A DNA stretch of 64,000 nucleotides from Przewalskia tangutica (lineage: Eukaryota > Streptophyta > Magnoliopsida > Solanales > Solanaceae). This document shows positions 36,171-48,262 of this stretch, piece by piece. The DNA lies in the NCBI GenBank assembly GCA_029844215.1, contig CM056726.1, positions 74,329,548 through 74,393,547 of the forward strand. The letters are read 5' to 3'. The position numbers were made by a program, and so were the translations under genes. The notes under the pieces are model-generated. The model made no database searches, was not told the origin of the DNA, and saw only the letters and a list, made by a program, of their open reading frames with translations. The stretch's first letter is position 1. The number at the start of each line of letters is the position of its first letter.

Positions 36171-37611
36171 GTACCCCCCCACATGGTCTTGGACGAAATT
36201 ATGCAAGGGTAGTATGGTCATTGACCATGATAGAAGACCAAGTCTTGCTAATTAAAGAGCTTGATATTGTTGACTAAGTCAAGAGCCACTTGGCTTGATC
36301 CCTTTCATCCAAATTTAACATGTGTTGTAATCTAAGCCTTCCATTGTGTTTTATATAGTACCCTAGTGCAAGACAAGGTCTTCAACACTTAGAAAATATT
36401 AGAGAAACTTTAAGCTTTGCCAAGGTCTTCTATTGTAGTTTTGATCCATTAGCCACAAGACTTTAACCCAAGGTACCTAAGGGTATTGTAAGGATATCTC
36501 AATAGAAAGATTTCTGAAAAACGACATTTTTACGTTAGTCGCAAGGCGAAAACCTAAGGCATTTTCATAGGTTTTGATTGAAAATGGAAGAGAAGTTGGT
36601 TGTGAGCTTCTAAAGGCTTCAAATAGCGGATTGGATCATAAAGGAAAGGAGCTAAGAATTGCTAAGGAGCGACATTGAATCTTGGAAATTATAAGGGCTT
36701 GTAAAGGTAAAATTCTTGTCGTTTTAGTAATTGAGATTACTTATTGTTGTAGCTATGAATATTAGCAAGTATGAGATATATATATTATGAAGTTGATAAG
36801 TGTTATGGATATTGAAACCCTAATTCGAAAACTAGTATGTTTAGCCTTGAGATTTCAATTCAATTGGATTATTAGTTTAATCGTCACATGTTATATAAGG
36901 AAGGAATTATAAATGTTAAGTTGTTTATGACTATATAACATGTTAGGCCTAAGAAGTTGGATTGAAAAAGAATTGGAAAAGGACTTTGTGTTGTTGTATA
37001 TGTTTAGCCAAGAATGGCTTTAAATATGGAACTAGTTTCGTATTAATTTGTGGGGCGGAATTTTACACGTCCTGTTAAGGCGTGTAATCCCCTTTGGTTA
37101 GCTGAATTGTTGGGCCTTAAATGTGGCGTGTTTGGTTATTGAATTCGACCTTGAAAAAGGTGGCAAAGTATGTAGAAACAAAGGAAGTGTTGTCCGATTT
37201 TCCATAGAATTTAGTGACTTTGCACTTAGAATATTCTGCGTTTGAAGCTAGAGGTTAATGGACGCATTATGACCATTATAGGTGGAACTACTAAGTATAG
37301 CGTGTTCTACTTGAAGGATGGAATAGCTATCAAGGTTGAAGTACTTTGGAGCATTTTGCTATTTGTCGATAATCGTCGCGAGGTATGTGAACCTCTTCCT
37401 TCTTTTGACATGATTCTATGTATGGAATATACATGTGGTATTATTTCATGTTCCTTCTACTCTTAGAAGTTAAGAGGTATGTTTGTGATTTACTCTATGT
37501 AAAGGTTATGTCTAAGTTATCCTAAGTCCTTACCGAGTCTTATGGGGGATGTTGGTAAGAGTCGTTAGGAGGTATTTTGGAGCCAAGTTGACTTGGCTAA
37601 TTTACGGCAAG

Positions 37612-37805
37612 AATGAGAATAAGTATCGAACAAGCCATTGCAGCGTTAATAAAGGAAAATGTAATGACAATTGATAATATTAAAATGAGTAGAATTCTCC
37701 ATCTGCATAGAAGCTAAGATAAGACAAAATTGTATTACATTTTCTAGATCATGGCTACTTGATTAAGATCGTTATAAATAAGTATAACTTATTCACAACG
37801 CACCA
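37612..37805 (+). repeat. Conserved LTR module (M-block), copy 4
   Basis: Nearly identical to copy 1 over about 190 bp. Confidence 0.75.
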
Positions 37806-38450
37806 AAGTATATGTTACTTAATTTATAAGAATTTACGTATGAAGTTTTAAGACTATGGACCTCAAATTTTTAAAAGGTTAAGGGACTTTATTTTTCAAG
37901 TTATGGGACTTGATTCTTAAAGGAAGAAATAAATTGATTTAAAAGTATAGAATACTTGATTTGGAAAGACTTGATTTCTAAAGTTAAGAAGCTTGACATT
38001 CTAAGTTAAGAAACTGGTTTTCTTAAAAGTTAAGAGACTTGAAGTATTTTGAAAGCTATGTAATTCGATTTGAAAGTATAAGTCTTTTGGTTATAAAAGG
38101 AATGAATTTGTCTAAGACATAAAGAGTTATAACGGCTTTATGGGAAGTTGGTTATAACAACTTTATGGAAGATTATAAGAATGGTTTTCTTCAGTAATGT
38201 AAGCAAAGAAATGATTTGAAATAAAAAAGGGCAAATTGTTTTAAAGGTACCAATTGCTTAAGGTTTTAAAGAAAGAAGTCACTTGATTTAGAAGCCGGTA
38301 AATGTATTTCTAAAAGGTATTGTGACTTGTCTTGAAAAGTAGATATGACTTGATACTACGGTTGTTAGTATCTTGGAAGTATTATTTGAAAAAGAGTCAT
38401 TTTTAAAAGGAGTAGAGGTACGTAGCACGTTGGGTTAAATTCCCGGATTT

Positions 38451-38930
38451 TATTTGACTTTACCGCGTCCCAGGATTGGGCCGGGCAGTATACCTTTATG
38501 GGCAGAATATATGACCTTACCGCGTCCCAGAGATGGGCCGGGCAGTATACCTTTATGGGAAGACTATGTGACCTTACCGCGTCCCAGAGATGTGCCGGGT
38601 AGTATACCTTTATGGGCAGACTATGTGACCTTACCGCGTCCCAGGATTGGGCCGGACAGTATACCTTTATGGGCAGACTATATGACTTTACCGCGTCCCA
38701 GGATTGGGCCGAGCAGTATACCTTTATGGGAAGACTATGTGACCTTACCGCGTCCCAGAGATGGGCCGAGCAGTATACCTTTATGGGCAGACTATGTGAC
38801 CTTACGCGTCGAGGATTGGGCGGGCGAGATACCTTTAGGCGGACTATGTGACATTACCGCGTCCCGGGATTGGGCCGGGAAGTATACCTTTATGGGCAGA
38901 CTATGTGACTTTATCGCGTCCCAGTTGGTA
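38451..38930 (+). repeat. 57-bp minisatellite in LTR, about 8.5 units
   Basis: Unit TGACCTTACCGCGTCCC.. ..GGGCAGTATACC.., related to the array at 4924 but with its own variants, so the two arrays expanded separately after the copies split. The frame is open because 57 is a multiple of three; the 174-residue product is not a gene. One unit near 38803 is shortened at CCAGG and GGCAG. Confidence 0.93.
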
Positions 38931-39602
38931 AGGCGTATAAGCGTCCTCCATAAAGTCGGTTTATGTTATGCCAGGTAAGTAAGTTATATGGTAATGAACT
39001 TGACGATTTTTCCTAAGTATGTACATAAGAAAGTGACTATAACTTTTATTGAAAAATGGGAAAAGATAATAAGGTACGATTAGGTTCACGAGATGGTAAT
39101 GACACGGTAGGATCAGTATGTACCCTTTTATACTTGCCCTGTCATTCTTTTGTACGATTATGATTTGTTTCATCGTACCTTATTTTCCGCTCCATATTAA
39201 ATTTTTGTTATCGGACCCCGCCGGGCTGCATTCATGTCATGAGTTTAGGTACGATTGTGGATCCGCGAGCTTAGGATCCTGGTTCAGCATTTTGAGATGG
39301 CTCCAATGTTCCGGAATTGTCATGGCTATGTATATTCAGGGGTACGGCGGGGCCTTGTCCCGTCATAGTATTTGTTCAAATCTTAGAGGTCTGTATTCAT
39401 CTGTGGGTTGGACTGGATATAGTTATTTTTACATTGTTAAACAGTGTAGACCCTTTCGGGTAATTTTTATGTTATGGCAGCCTTATCGGCTCGGCCTTGG
39501 TTTAAAAAAAAGTGTTATTTATCTTCCGCAGTTTATTATGTTGTATGATTAGAAGGGTGCCCAGGTAGGGCACCAGTCGCGGCCCGGGGTCGGGTCGTGA
39601 CA

Positions 39603-39607
39603 TGAAA
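39603..39607 (+). repeat. Target-site duplication TGAAA, right copy
   Basis: Exact repeat of 35861-35865. Confidence 0.92.
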
Positions 39608-40474
39608 TATAGACATGCCTTGATACTATGGGTGTTAGTATCTTGTGGCTTTTATATGAAAATGGTTCTTTTTAAAGGAATAGAAGTACATAGTACTTTG
39701 GGGTTAAATTCCCGAATTTTACAGGATAGTTCCTTAAGTTTAATTAATGAGAGTTAAAGATTGATAACTTGCATACGTTGTTCTTGATGGTCGTTAGTGC
39801 TAGTGTTATATTATTTATTACGGGGTCAATTCCCGGGTCATTTTGCATTTTGCATTTCCGTGGATTTGCTCCCCACGATGCGAGTATGGCGTATATGCTC
39901 ATTGCGGGCCCACAGGGTCCATGCGAGTGAAATAGTCCTATGCGGGTGAAATAGTCCCATGCGAGGCAAATTGCCTCATGCGGGTCCACAAGACATATGC
40001 GGGTGAAATAGTCCCAGGAGTAGGATTGCATAATGATACTACGGGCGGGTGGCCCTAGTTAGATCATAAGCTTCCTATTTTTAAACGGTAAGGTTTACTC
40101 TTATTTACTCTCATTATTAGTAAGGCACAGTGTACTGTTAATTTGGTTATCATACATGTCCCCAGCTTTATTTTAGACTATATGATTTCATTACAGTACT
40201 TTCAGTTTCATATACTTGGTACATGTTTTGTACTGACCCCCTTTCCTCGGGGGTTGCGTTCATGATGCAGGTAAAGGTAAATAGGTTGCTGATCCTCACT
40301 CTTAGGATCACTGTTCAACTTTTGGGAAGCTCCATTACTCCGGAGGCTTATCTTTTGGTACGGATCCATGTTGTTGTAGATTTATGTACATTCAGGGGTA
40401 TGGCGGGGCCCTGTCCCGTCATAGTTAGGGACCAAACTCTTAGAGGTATGTAGTCATGTTTTGTGGGTAGTACT
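39608..40474 (+). mobile_element. Family T LTR, right part, cut by element A
   Basis: Continues the 34168 LTR from TATAGACATGCCTTGATACT, through a minisatellite (39850-40030), to GTGGGTAGTACT. There element A is inserted. The expected LTR terminus is not found on the far side of A, where a deletion occurred. Confidence 0.78.
39850..40030 (+). repeat. Degenerate short tandem array in LTR (GGGTGAAATAGTCC type)
   Basis: Same cassette as 1505-1665, with ATGCGGGTGAAATAGTCC units and CCTCATGCGGGTCC variants. Confidence 0.75.
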
Positions 40475-41279
40475 TGTCACGACCCGAACCCGGGCCCGTG
40501 ACTGGTGCCTTACCCCGGGCACCCAAGTAGACATACATCAGAGTAATCAGCGGAACATAAAACAAGACATGAAATAATATGAAGTGTAAAACAGTTTTTC
40601 TGCGAAAAGTTGCCTTACGGCATAAATAAATATATTACTTGAATCCGAACAGTTACATCCCTTTTACAACTCTGCCCACAACAGTACTACAGACCTCTAA
40701 GAAAGATGTAATAACAATGGCGGGACAGGGCCCCGCCATACCCCTGAATGTAAGTACCTACAACGACAGGGGACTATACCAAAGATAAGCCTCCGAAGAA
40801 ACGGAGCTTCCCAAAACGCTGAACTGTGACCCTAAGAGCGGGGATCAACGACTGGTGTACCTCTACCTGCGGCATGAACGCAGCCCCCCGAAGGAGTCGA
40901 TCTGACAGTACCAAGTATGTGAACAAAAATCGTAAATGAAATCATAGTAGTCTATATAAAGCGGGAGACATGTATGATAACCAAACTACGATTCCAATAA
41001 ATAAGCGATCATGTCAGTCGAGGACTCACGCCTCAAAGTCATCACTCAAATATAACTATGGGTCTCACGCCCACAACATCAATCATGCGTGGAATACCTT
41101 CCTCACCGCGATCTATGATATAAAAGTACCAAGGAATACACATGAACACGTGTCCCACTGTGTCATAATAAAGCCGTCTGGGGTAAGTGCGAAGGCATAG
41201 CCGACTACTAACACCTACGGTACCAACGAGTCATAAAGCGTATCACGAGATCTGTCTAGACCGCCACATGATTGAAGCC

Positions 41280-41560
41280 GCCACTCGCGCGATATCAAAT
41301 GTGCGCGTCTAATCCTCGAACTTCGCGACTCGCGCAGGCCACTCACATAGGCGCGTGAGGTATTCCCGCATCGGGTAGCTACTCCCGGCATCGCCCCGAC
41401 TCGCGATCCGCATGGCCACATAGACCGCATGAGGTATATCCCCGCACACTAACACGGAACTCGTAGCTCGCGCATAGGTCCACACAGACCGCGTAGGTAT
41501 TCTCGAATCATAGGTCACCTGAGACCGCATGAGGTATACCGCGTCGGAGGCGACTTAACC
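41280..41560 (-). repeat. Degenerate short tandem array in element A 3' LTR
   Basis: Repeats of GACTCGCGCATAGGCC-like and CGCATGAGGTATWCC phrases, matching the array at 47370-47640 in the 5' LTR of the same element. Confidence 0.75.
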
Positions 41561-42089
41561 CCGGTATCATGTCAAGAGGTGAGTGATATAATACTAACAT
41601 AACGGTTTACCGTTAAACAACATAAGCACAACAAGGGAAACCCCTTTACACAAACATCAAAAGACACTAACACACGTAGCATCCTAACATGTTTACTTAT
41701 CAAATCAACAAGAAAGTATTACAAGGCTATCACAAACCAACACAATCAAGTTATTCACACAAGGTACTTTCTACTTTATGTTAACAAGTTCGGGTTTTTA
41801 TCCCCAAAGTACTTCATACATTAACTCTTTAAAAGATCCGTTTCTTTCACAAAAGTCACACAATACCCGTAGTAAAAAAACAGAGTGACTATCTTTTTAA
41901 GTAAACCAAAACACTTCCCTTTGTAAAATCAAGTAACAACATTATTTTCCAAACGTTCAAGTTTGCCTAATTTCAAATGCTCAAGTTTCTCATTTTCGAA
42001 AGGTTTCGTAGTTCATAGTGTTAATCACTTAATAATATAATTCTCCTTTAAAACGATTTGAGAAACATATGCCTTATGTGTGAGTAGGT

Positions 42090-42245
42090 TATTCTTGTTT
42101 ATAACAATCTTATTAAAGCGACCATGATCTAGGAAATGTAATATCATTTTGTCTCATCTTAGCTTCTATGCGGATGGAGGTTTCTCTTGGTTTTCATAAT
42201 ACTTAATCAGTCAATACATTTCCTTTATTAGCGCGATGGTTAGTT
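42090..42245 (-). repeat. Conserved LTR module (M-block), copy 5
   Basis: Reverse orientation, containing TTAGCTTCTATGCGGATGG and ATTAGCGCGATGG. Confidence 0.75.
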
Positions 42246-43489
42246 CGATACTTATTCGATTTCAAATCGATAAAACATTATTCCTTTTAAAAACCAAGTA
42301 CTCATTACTCACGAATGAGGTTTCACACTTTTTAACAAAATTCATATTAATATAATTAAGTCAAGTCTCTTATCTTTTAAGATCAAGTCTCTTAACTTCT
42401 AAAATCAATAAACCATTCTTTTATCTCTCTTAAGTCGTTATACCTAACTTCCCATAAAGCTAGTATAACTCTTAAGCTTTAAAACTTTTAAAACCAAGTG
42501 TTACTCTTCTTTCAAAAGGTTTCTTAACTCTTTTGAAATACTTGATTCTTATTATTTAGACTCAAGTCAAAAGACATCGCAGTAAAACCACGTTCAGTTA
42601 ACACACGTACGTCTACCGTACTATATATATTCTTTTAAAAATATCATGCTCAAGAGGATAGGAAGAATCACATACCTCGCGACGATTATCGACTATTAGC
42701 AAAACGCTCCACCACTATAACCCGGCTAGCCTTGTCCACCTTTCAAGTAGAACACGCTACTCGCGATTTCAACCTATCTAGGTTATACAAGTCTATCAAT
42801 GTCTAGACTACTCAGAGAATAAATCTAGATACAAGATTCTACGGAAAATTGGGCAAGACTTCCCTGCAGTCAAACTTCACAAGTCTCATCAAATACAGTC
42901 CTATGTAAGTACAGCTCAATTCCCTTCTTATATACCTTCCTTGTATATAACTTATACTTAATTCTTATACTTCAACAGTATGTAAACTCTAATTACAAAA
43001 GGGGGACAAGATATTTACCTCGATAAGCCCAAAATTATCCAAGATTAAATGTCGATCCTGAGCAATGTTTAGCTCCTACTCTGGGCGCTCAACGCTCCAA
43101 ACAACCCTTAGAAGTTCTACGCAACTTACTTAACACTTCAACCGACTATGAAGGTTTTCCTTACGGTTTCGTTTTGTGACTGAAGGGAATATAAGGTAGT
43201 ATTTACGGGCTCTACGTATAGAGGTAACTTTGGAATACTACAAGGTATAAGGCTAAGGTATTTTGGAATAGTAACAATACTTGGAGAGTATTTCTCTACC
43301 AATGGGGGGTATTTTCACGAGAACAACTCTCAGAGGGGGTAGGTTTGGCTAGCCCCACTGGGAGAGGTATATCTCTAGGCGAGGGCCTCTCAAAGGGGGA
43401 GGGGTTCTCTTTGGACGAGAACACTACACTAAGGGGGAGAGGGCTTCAAGACTTGGAAAGTGTTTTTGGGATGAAGAAGTCTTCAACAA

Positions 43490-43510
43490 GGGGGGGGGGG
43501 GTATTTATAG
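43490..43510 (-). promoter_or_regulatory. LTR TATA box with C12 tract
   Basis: On the minus strand, CTATAAATA is followed directly by 12 C. The equivalent copy at 51683-51705 has 14 C. Confidence 0.6.
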
Positions 43511-43914
43511 GGAAACCAATGGCCAAGATCATGCCAAGTGGGGGGCAAGTGGAGGGTCAAGATTTGCCCAAGTGCACCCTAACCCTACTCCACAAATCCC
43601 TCACAAACATTGACCCTTGTTTTAGGCCCCAAAAAATGCTAAGAAAATGCCCCACTTTCGGCCACCACAACCGTCCAGTTGAGGGTGACAAGTGTCGCCC
43701 TCTCGTTGGTCCAAAATATTTCATCTCTCGGAAAAATCCGCAAAAATTATAAGTGACATAGCCGTAATTTTCCCTTCGCAAGTTTTGTAAAACGTTTCGT
43801 CGAAAAACGATTCTTTTCGCTAGTTGTGAACAAATTTCGCCCCTTTGCCTACTTAAGACTTAAACTTTGTACGTACGCCCTCACGTACATACTCTGGAAA
43901 TACGGGGTATAACA

Positions 43915-43928
43915 TTCTCCCCTCCTTA
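43915..43928 (-). other. Polypurine tract, element A
   Basis: TTCTCCCCTCCTTA; the minus strand reads TAAGGAGGGGAGAA directly before the 3' LTR start TGTTATACCCCG. It primes plus-strand synthesis in LTR elements. Confidence 0.85.
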
Positions 43929-44249
43929 GAAACATTCATCCCGAATGTTCCTTCTAAGCCTCAAAACATACATGCGCCAGTATAGTCTTCACTGCTATAC
44001 TTACGAAAACAATCACACCACACCTGGCCATATAATAACACATGCGCAAATACTTAATCCAAGTCCACGAGGAATCACCTCCATTATTACACAAGCTCCC
44101 ACCCGAGGTCTAAAATATACTCCCTTCGCACCTTCACTTTATAAAAGAAATGATCACATCTATGTTCTTGATACATGCTCGCTTCTTCCCTTATTCGTCG
44201 TACCCTGCTCGTACACTCGAACTCTTTCTCATAACTTACCACATTTTTG

Positions 44250-45060
44250 TTACTGCTTCAGTTTCCAAATCTCGGGGTTATTATCTCCAACTTGGTCATC
44301 ATTAACTGGGAACACTCTGGATAGATCTCCGATACTCTTCCGAACATAGCAACATGAAAGACCGGACGCACTGCCTCCCACGTCGGACGGCAAAGCTAAC
44401 TTATAGGCAACCTGGCCTATCCTCCAAAGGATCTGAAAACGCTCCAAGTACCTCAGGCTAAGTTTCCTCTATTTTCCAAAACTCGTCACACCCTTTCCGG
44501 GGTGGTACCTTCAAGAAGACCCACCGTCAACCTGAACTCCAAGCGTCGTCGCCGATTATCCGCACGACTTCTGTTGACTCTGAGCTGCCAATAACCTCTT
44601 CTGGATAAGCTTCACCCTATCCACATCCTGCTGAACAAGTATGAACCAACTATCTGAACCTTGCCAACATCGAATCAATCGACCGGCAACTTACACTTCC
44701 GCCCCTACAAGGCGTCATAAAGCGACATTCGAATACTGAAATGGTAGATATTAAAACACTCCCTCAATAGGAGGCAACCATCCTCACAGCTACCCCTAAA
44801 ATCCAAACACTGGCCCGAGGGCGAATGCGATACTGAGACTCACCTGAGTTCCTAACCCTGCCTGGTAAAACTTCCAGAAAAAGAAATAGTCGTAACCTGG
44901 GTTCCACTGCCTGACATAAGGTGAAAGTAGGCACCTCGTGCAGCCTTACAACCTTCCTGACATAACATCACGCATAACCCTCTGCCGAGTAAATGGTCCT
45001 GACTGAAAGATAAGATGGGCTGTCCTCATCGGCCCGACTACTGGTCGAACGCATCCACGT
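44250..45060 (-). pseudogene. Integrase C-terminal half of element A, frameshifted
   Basis: Integrase inserts the cDNA into chromosomes. On the minus strand, across frames, I read SVRTIYSAEGYA and RKVVRLHEVPT (about 44940-45015), then YHFSIRMSLYDAL (44711-44748), GRKCKLPVD, then DRVKLIQKRLLAAQSQQKS (about 44565-44625), WVFLKVPPRKG (about 44495-44530), and YLERFQILWRIGQVAYKLAL with PSDVGG (about 44375-44450), ending at the stop near 44250. This is the gypsy integrase order from the core domain into the GPF/Y-type C-terminal module before a chromodomain. The catalytic D-region near VPT is damaged (no SDRG), with stops and shifts throughout. RT and RNase H, which should lie upstream, are absent. 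Element B lacks this part altogether. Confidence 0.82.
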
Positions 45061-45594
45061 ACTCGTACGATGGTTAACTAAACTTGGGCCTAACACCCTC
45101 GTGACCCTATCACAAAGCGGGACCACCAAAAACTGACCCCACCACAATACAGGCCGCGGGTTGACCCGCGATCGGTCCTCGACCCGACCCGCCATTGCGC
45201 AAAAACCCTTGTTCCCCGATCCGGAACAATCTCACCATCGAGTCACGAAAACCTAGTGGTCTTCTTAGCTCAACTACCCTATTTCATATCATACCACTCA
45301 GGGACTTATCACACAAACATATCTCACGTATACTATGCACTCCGATAAGGGTCAAACATAAATGTAATCTTTTACTCAAGATAGCCTTGCCTCTAAGGTC
45401 TCCACGTATAAAACTCTAAGGCTCACACTTTCCTTATCCCCAAACTTACCCTTTAAACTAACCATGATTCCTAATCATAATTAACACCATGCTATCAGAA
45501 CATAACACTTAAGGTATACTCATCTTACCTACTAATCTCTAGAGGGTTAAAGATATACTTGTATTTACTGCTTCACTCCCCTCTGTCGTTCTAA
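45061..45594 (-). mobile_element. Noncoding spacer between gag and integrase remnants, shared with element B
   Basis: Where protease, RT and RNase H should be, there is about 530 bp of non-coding sequence, GC-rich at the integrase side (CGACCCGACCCGCC near 45180) and AT-rich toward gag. Element B has the same spacer at about 57180-57690 (shared phrase CACCCTCGTGACCCTA at 45100 and 57230). Confidence 0.6.
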
Positions 45595-46363
45595 TCAATC
45601 CTGCCCGGTTGGGCGCATATCTAGGGAAGGTGACGAACTAGCCACTGATCCTGAAGGCTGAGTCCTCCTACTTACATCCCTCCTACTAGGACATCCTTTC
45701 GACACATGGCCCTGACGGCCGCAGGTAAAACAAGTACCAACTAAAAGATGACATTCCCCGGGATGACGCCTGCCACACTGTGAACCGGAAGCCCTGGAGC
45801 TCTGACCAACTCCGGCATACCCCAAACGTCCTGAACCCTGTGGAGGACCACTCTGCACTGGTGGAGGTGCATATCTAATCTGCTGCTGAGGCGGTTCGCC
45901 TTGAAAGTTACCAAAGGACCCTGCCGATCTGGCCCTCTTCTGCTGATCTTGGTTAATCCGTCGATCTCTACGTTTCCTCGGCCTGCTGCGCATAAGCCTG
46001 TACGCAGGCCATGCTCAAGCCTGACTGAAGAGCTACTCTTGCACAACCCTCTCTTAGATAGTCATCAAGACCCGTGATAAATCGGTATATAATATACTCT
46101 CTGGTTGCTAACTCCATAGCTAGTAACAGGGTCGTCTCTTTGCAATCCATACTTTACTACCGCGTGGGCGAAGGCTCAAATATCATGGACGCGATGAGGC
46201 TATGCGGTGCTAGACTCTGCTGGGACTGGCGTCGTCGCAGAACTCTCCGAATGAAGCACCACCCCAGGTGATGATTGGGCCTGTGCCCTAGTAACCTCTC
46301 GTGTTTACTCGCGGCTCCGCCGGCCGCCTTGCCCTTCGGGCGGGTTGCCTTACGCGGAGGCAT
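45595..46363 (-). pseudogene. Gag of element A with internal deletion
   Basis: Start codon at 46363-46361 opens MPPRKATRPKGKAAGGAAS, a usual basic N-terminus. The central capsid-like core, seen in elements B and C, is missing. The frame resumes with RFITGLDDYLREGC and ARVALQSGLSMACVQAYAQ (about 45985-46085), then a Pro/Gln-rich linker, then CGRRHPGECHLLVGTCFTCG and RQGHVSKGC (about 45690-45785). That is a pre-knuckle followed by an intact CX2CX4HX4C zinc knuckle for RNA binding. Stops and shifts separate the blocks. The ATG lies about 200 bp inside the PBS, as expected for the family. Confidence 0.85.
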
Positions 46364-46550
46364 AACGGTAAGGGAAATAAATACTTTAGAGGGGTCCAAC
46401 TTATAACACAACTCTAAGCACGATCTCAGAGTGAGAAGAATGGAAACTAATCCTAAATATCCTATAGCCTCCTGATTATTGGTGTGGTGCACAACACACC
46501 GATAATCAAGACTCTACTAGATACGATGCAGAGACACTTTCCGAGGATTA

Positions 46551-46564
46551 ATCGCTCGATACCA
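46551..46564 (-). other. Primer-binding site, element A
   Basis: ATCGCTCGATACCA; the minus strand is TGGTATCGAGCGAT, close to TGGTATCAGAGC of initiator-Met PBS, with a lost A. It sits five bases from the 5' LTR. Confidence 0.8.
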
Positions 46565-47369
46565 CTTTTGTCACGACCGAACCGGGCGTGGATCGTGCCT
46601 TACCCCGGGCACCCAAGTAGACATACATCAGAGTAATCAGCGGAACATAAAACAAGACATGAAATAATATGAAGTGTAAAACAGTTTTTCTGCGAAAAAT
46701 TGCCTTACGGCATAAATAAATATATTACTTGAATCGACGAGCTACATCCCTTTACAACTCGCCACAACAGATTTCATGCACTCTAAGAAAGATGTAATAA
46801 CAATGGCGGGACGGGGCCCGCCATACCACGAATGTAAGTACAAAGACAGGGGACTATACCAAAGATAAGCCTCCGAAGAAACGGAGCTTCCCAAAACGCT
46901 GAACTGTGACCCTAAGAGCGGGGATCAACGATTGGTGTACCTCTACCTGCGGCATGAACGCGGCCCGAGAAGGAGGTCGATAACAGTACCAAGTATGTGG
47001 CGAAAAATCTGTAAATGAAATCATAGTAGTCTATATAAAGCGGGAGACATGTATGATAACCAAACTACGATTCACAATAAATAAGCGATCATGTCAAGTC
47101 GTGGACTCACGCCTCAAAGTCATCACTCAAATATAACTATGGGTCTCACACCCACAACATCAATCATGCCCATGGAATACCTTCCATCCGGCGATCATGA
47201 TATAAAAGTACCAAGGAATACACATGAACACGTGTCCCACTGTGTCATAATAAAGTCGTCTGGGGTAAATCGAAGGCATAGCCGACTACTAACACCTAGC
47301 GGTACCGAGGTCATAAAGCGTATCACGAGATCTGTCTGAACCGCCATATGATCGAAGCCGCCACTCGCG

Positions 47370-47640
47370 CGATATCAAATGTGCGCGTCTAATCTCGAAC
47401 TTCCCGCGACTCGCGCATAGGCCACTCATATAGGCCCGCATGAGGTATTCCCGCATCGAGGGTAGCTACTCCCGGCATCGCCCCGACTCGCGATCCGCGT
47501 GGCCACATGGACCGCATGAGGTATATCCCGCACACTAACACGGAACTCTCGTAGCTCGCATAGGTCACCTGCACCAGCATGAGGTATTCTCGAATCATAG
47601 GTCACAGACCGCATGAGGTATACCCGCGTCGGAGGCGACA
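47370..47640 (-). repeat. Degenerate short tandem array in element A 5' LTR
   Basis: Same cassette as 41280-41560. Confidence 0.75.
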
Positions 47641-48262
47641 ACCCGGTATCATGTCAAGAGGTGAGTGATATAATACTAACATAACGGCTTACCGTTAAAC
47701 AACATAAGCACAACAAGGGAAACCCCTTTACACAAACATCACAAGACACTAACACACGTAGCATCCTAACATGTTTACTTATCAAATCAACAAGAAAGTA
47801 TTACAAGGCTATCACAAACCAACACAATCAAGTTATTCACACAAGGTACTTTCTACTTTATGTTAACAATTTCGGGTTTTTATCCCCAAAGTACTTCATA
47901 CATTAACTCTTTAAAAGATCTGTTTCTTTCACAAAAGTCACACAATACCCGTAGTAAAAAAATAGAGTGACTATCTTTTTAAGTAAACCAAAACACTTCC
48001 CTTTGTAAAATCAAGTAACAACATTATTTTCCAAACGTTCAAGTTTGCCTAATTTCAAATGCTCAAGTTTCTCATTTTCGAAAGGTTTCGTAGTTCATAG
48101 TGTTAATCACTTAATAATATAATTCTCCTTTAAAACGATTTGAGAAACATATGCCTTATGTGTGAGTAGGTTATTCTTGTTTATAACAATCTTATTAAAG
48201 CAGCCATGATCTAGGAAATGTAATATCATTTTGTCTCATCTTAGCTTCTATGCAGATGGAGG

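Larger units (their letters stand above)
35866..39602 (+). mobile_element. Solo LTR, family T (3.74 kb), TSD TGAAA
   Basis: Starts TGTTACACCCCGTAAGTCC and ends CGGGGTCGGGTCGTGACA. The exact 5-bp duplication TGAAA on both sides and the continuing host LTR prove a solo LTR nested in another family member. G-box at 36165-36170, TATA near 36351, M-block at 37612-37805, paired TTATAAC motif at 38126-38167, 57-bp minisatellite at 38451-38930, A-tract near 39503. It shares cassette type and promoter text with the 2533 copy, so those two are sister copies. Confidence 0.95.
40475..43914 (-). mobile_element. 3' LTR of element A, family T, minus strand (3.44 kb)
   Basis: The plus strand begins TGTCACGACCCGAACCCGGG and ends GGAAATACGGGGTATAACA. 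A polypurine tract follows immediately at 43915, which identifies it as the 3' LTR. It is highly similar over hundreds of bases to 46569-48267, the 5' LTR, and shares its minisatellite cassette, so A is a relatively young insertion. M-block at 42090-42245; TATA at 43502-43510 beside a G12 tract; cassette at 41280-41560. Confidence 0.9.

Noticed and set aside
38454..38978. 174-codon frame with 19-residue protein repeats
   Set aside because: It is the 57-bp minisatellite read in a frame that stays open because 57 is a multiple of three. The overlapping frame at 38612 is open too, and the sister array at 4924 has stops. No coding signal remains beyond the repeat.
43345..43752. 135-codon plus-strand frame, partly repeated at 51543
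   Set aside because: Antisense to the LTR promoter and leader. The two copies agree because both are LTRs of element A, not because of coding constraint.
44968..45195. Minus-strand frame with a segment like SVRTIYSAEGYA as a separate gene
   Set aside because: Only its C-terminal part is integrase. The N-terminal part is the GC-rich spacer, so it is part of the element A pol remnant and not an independent gene.
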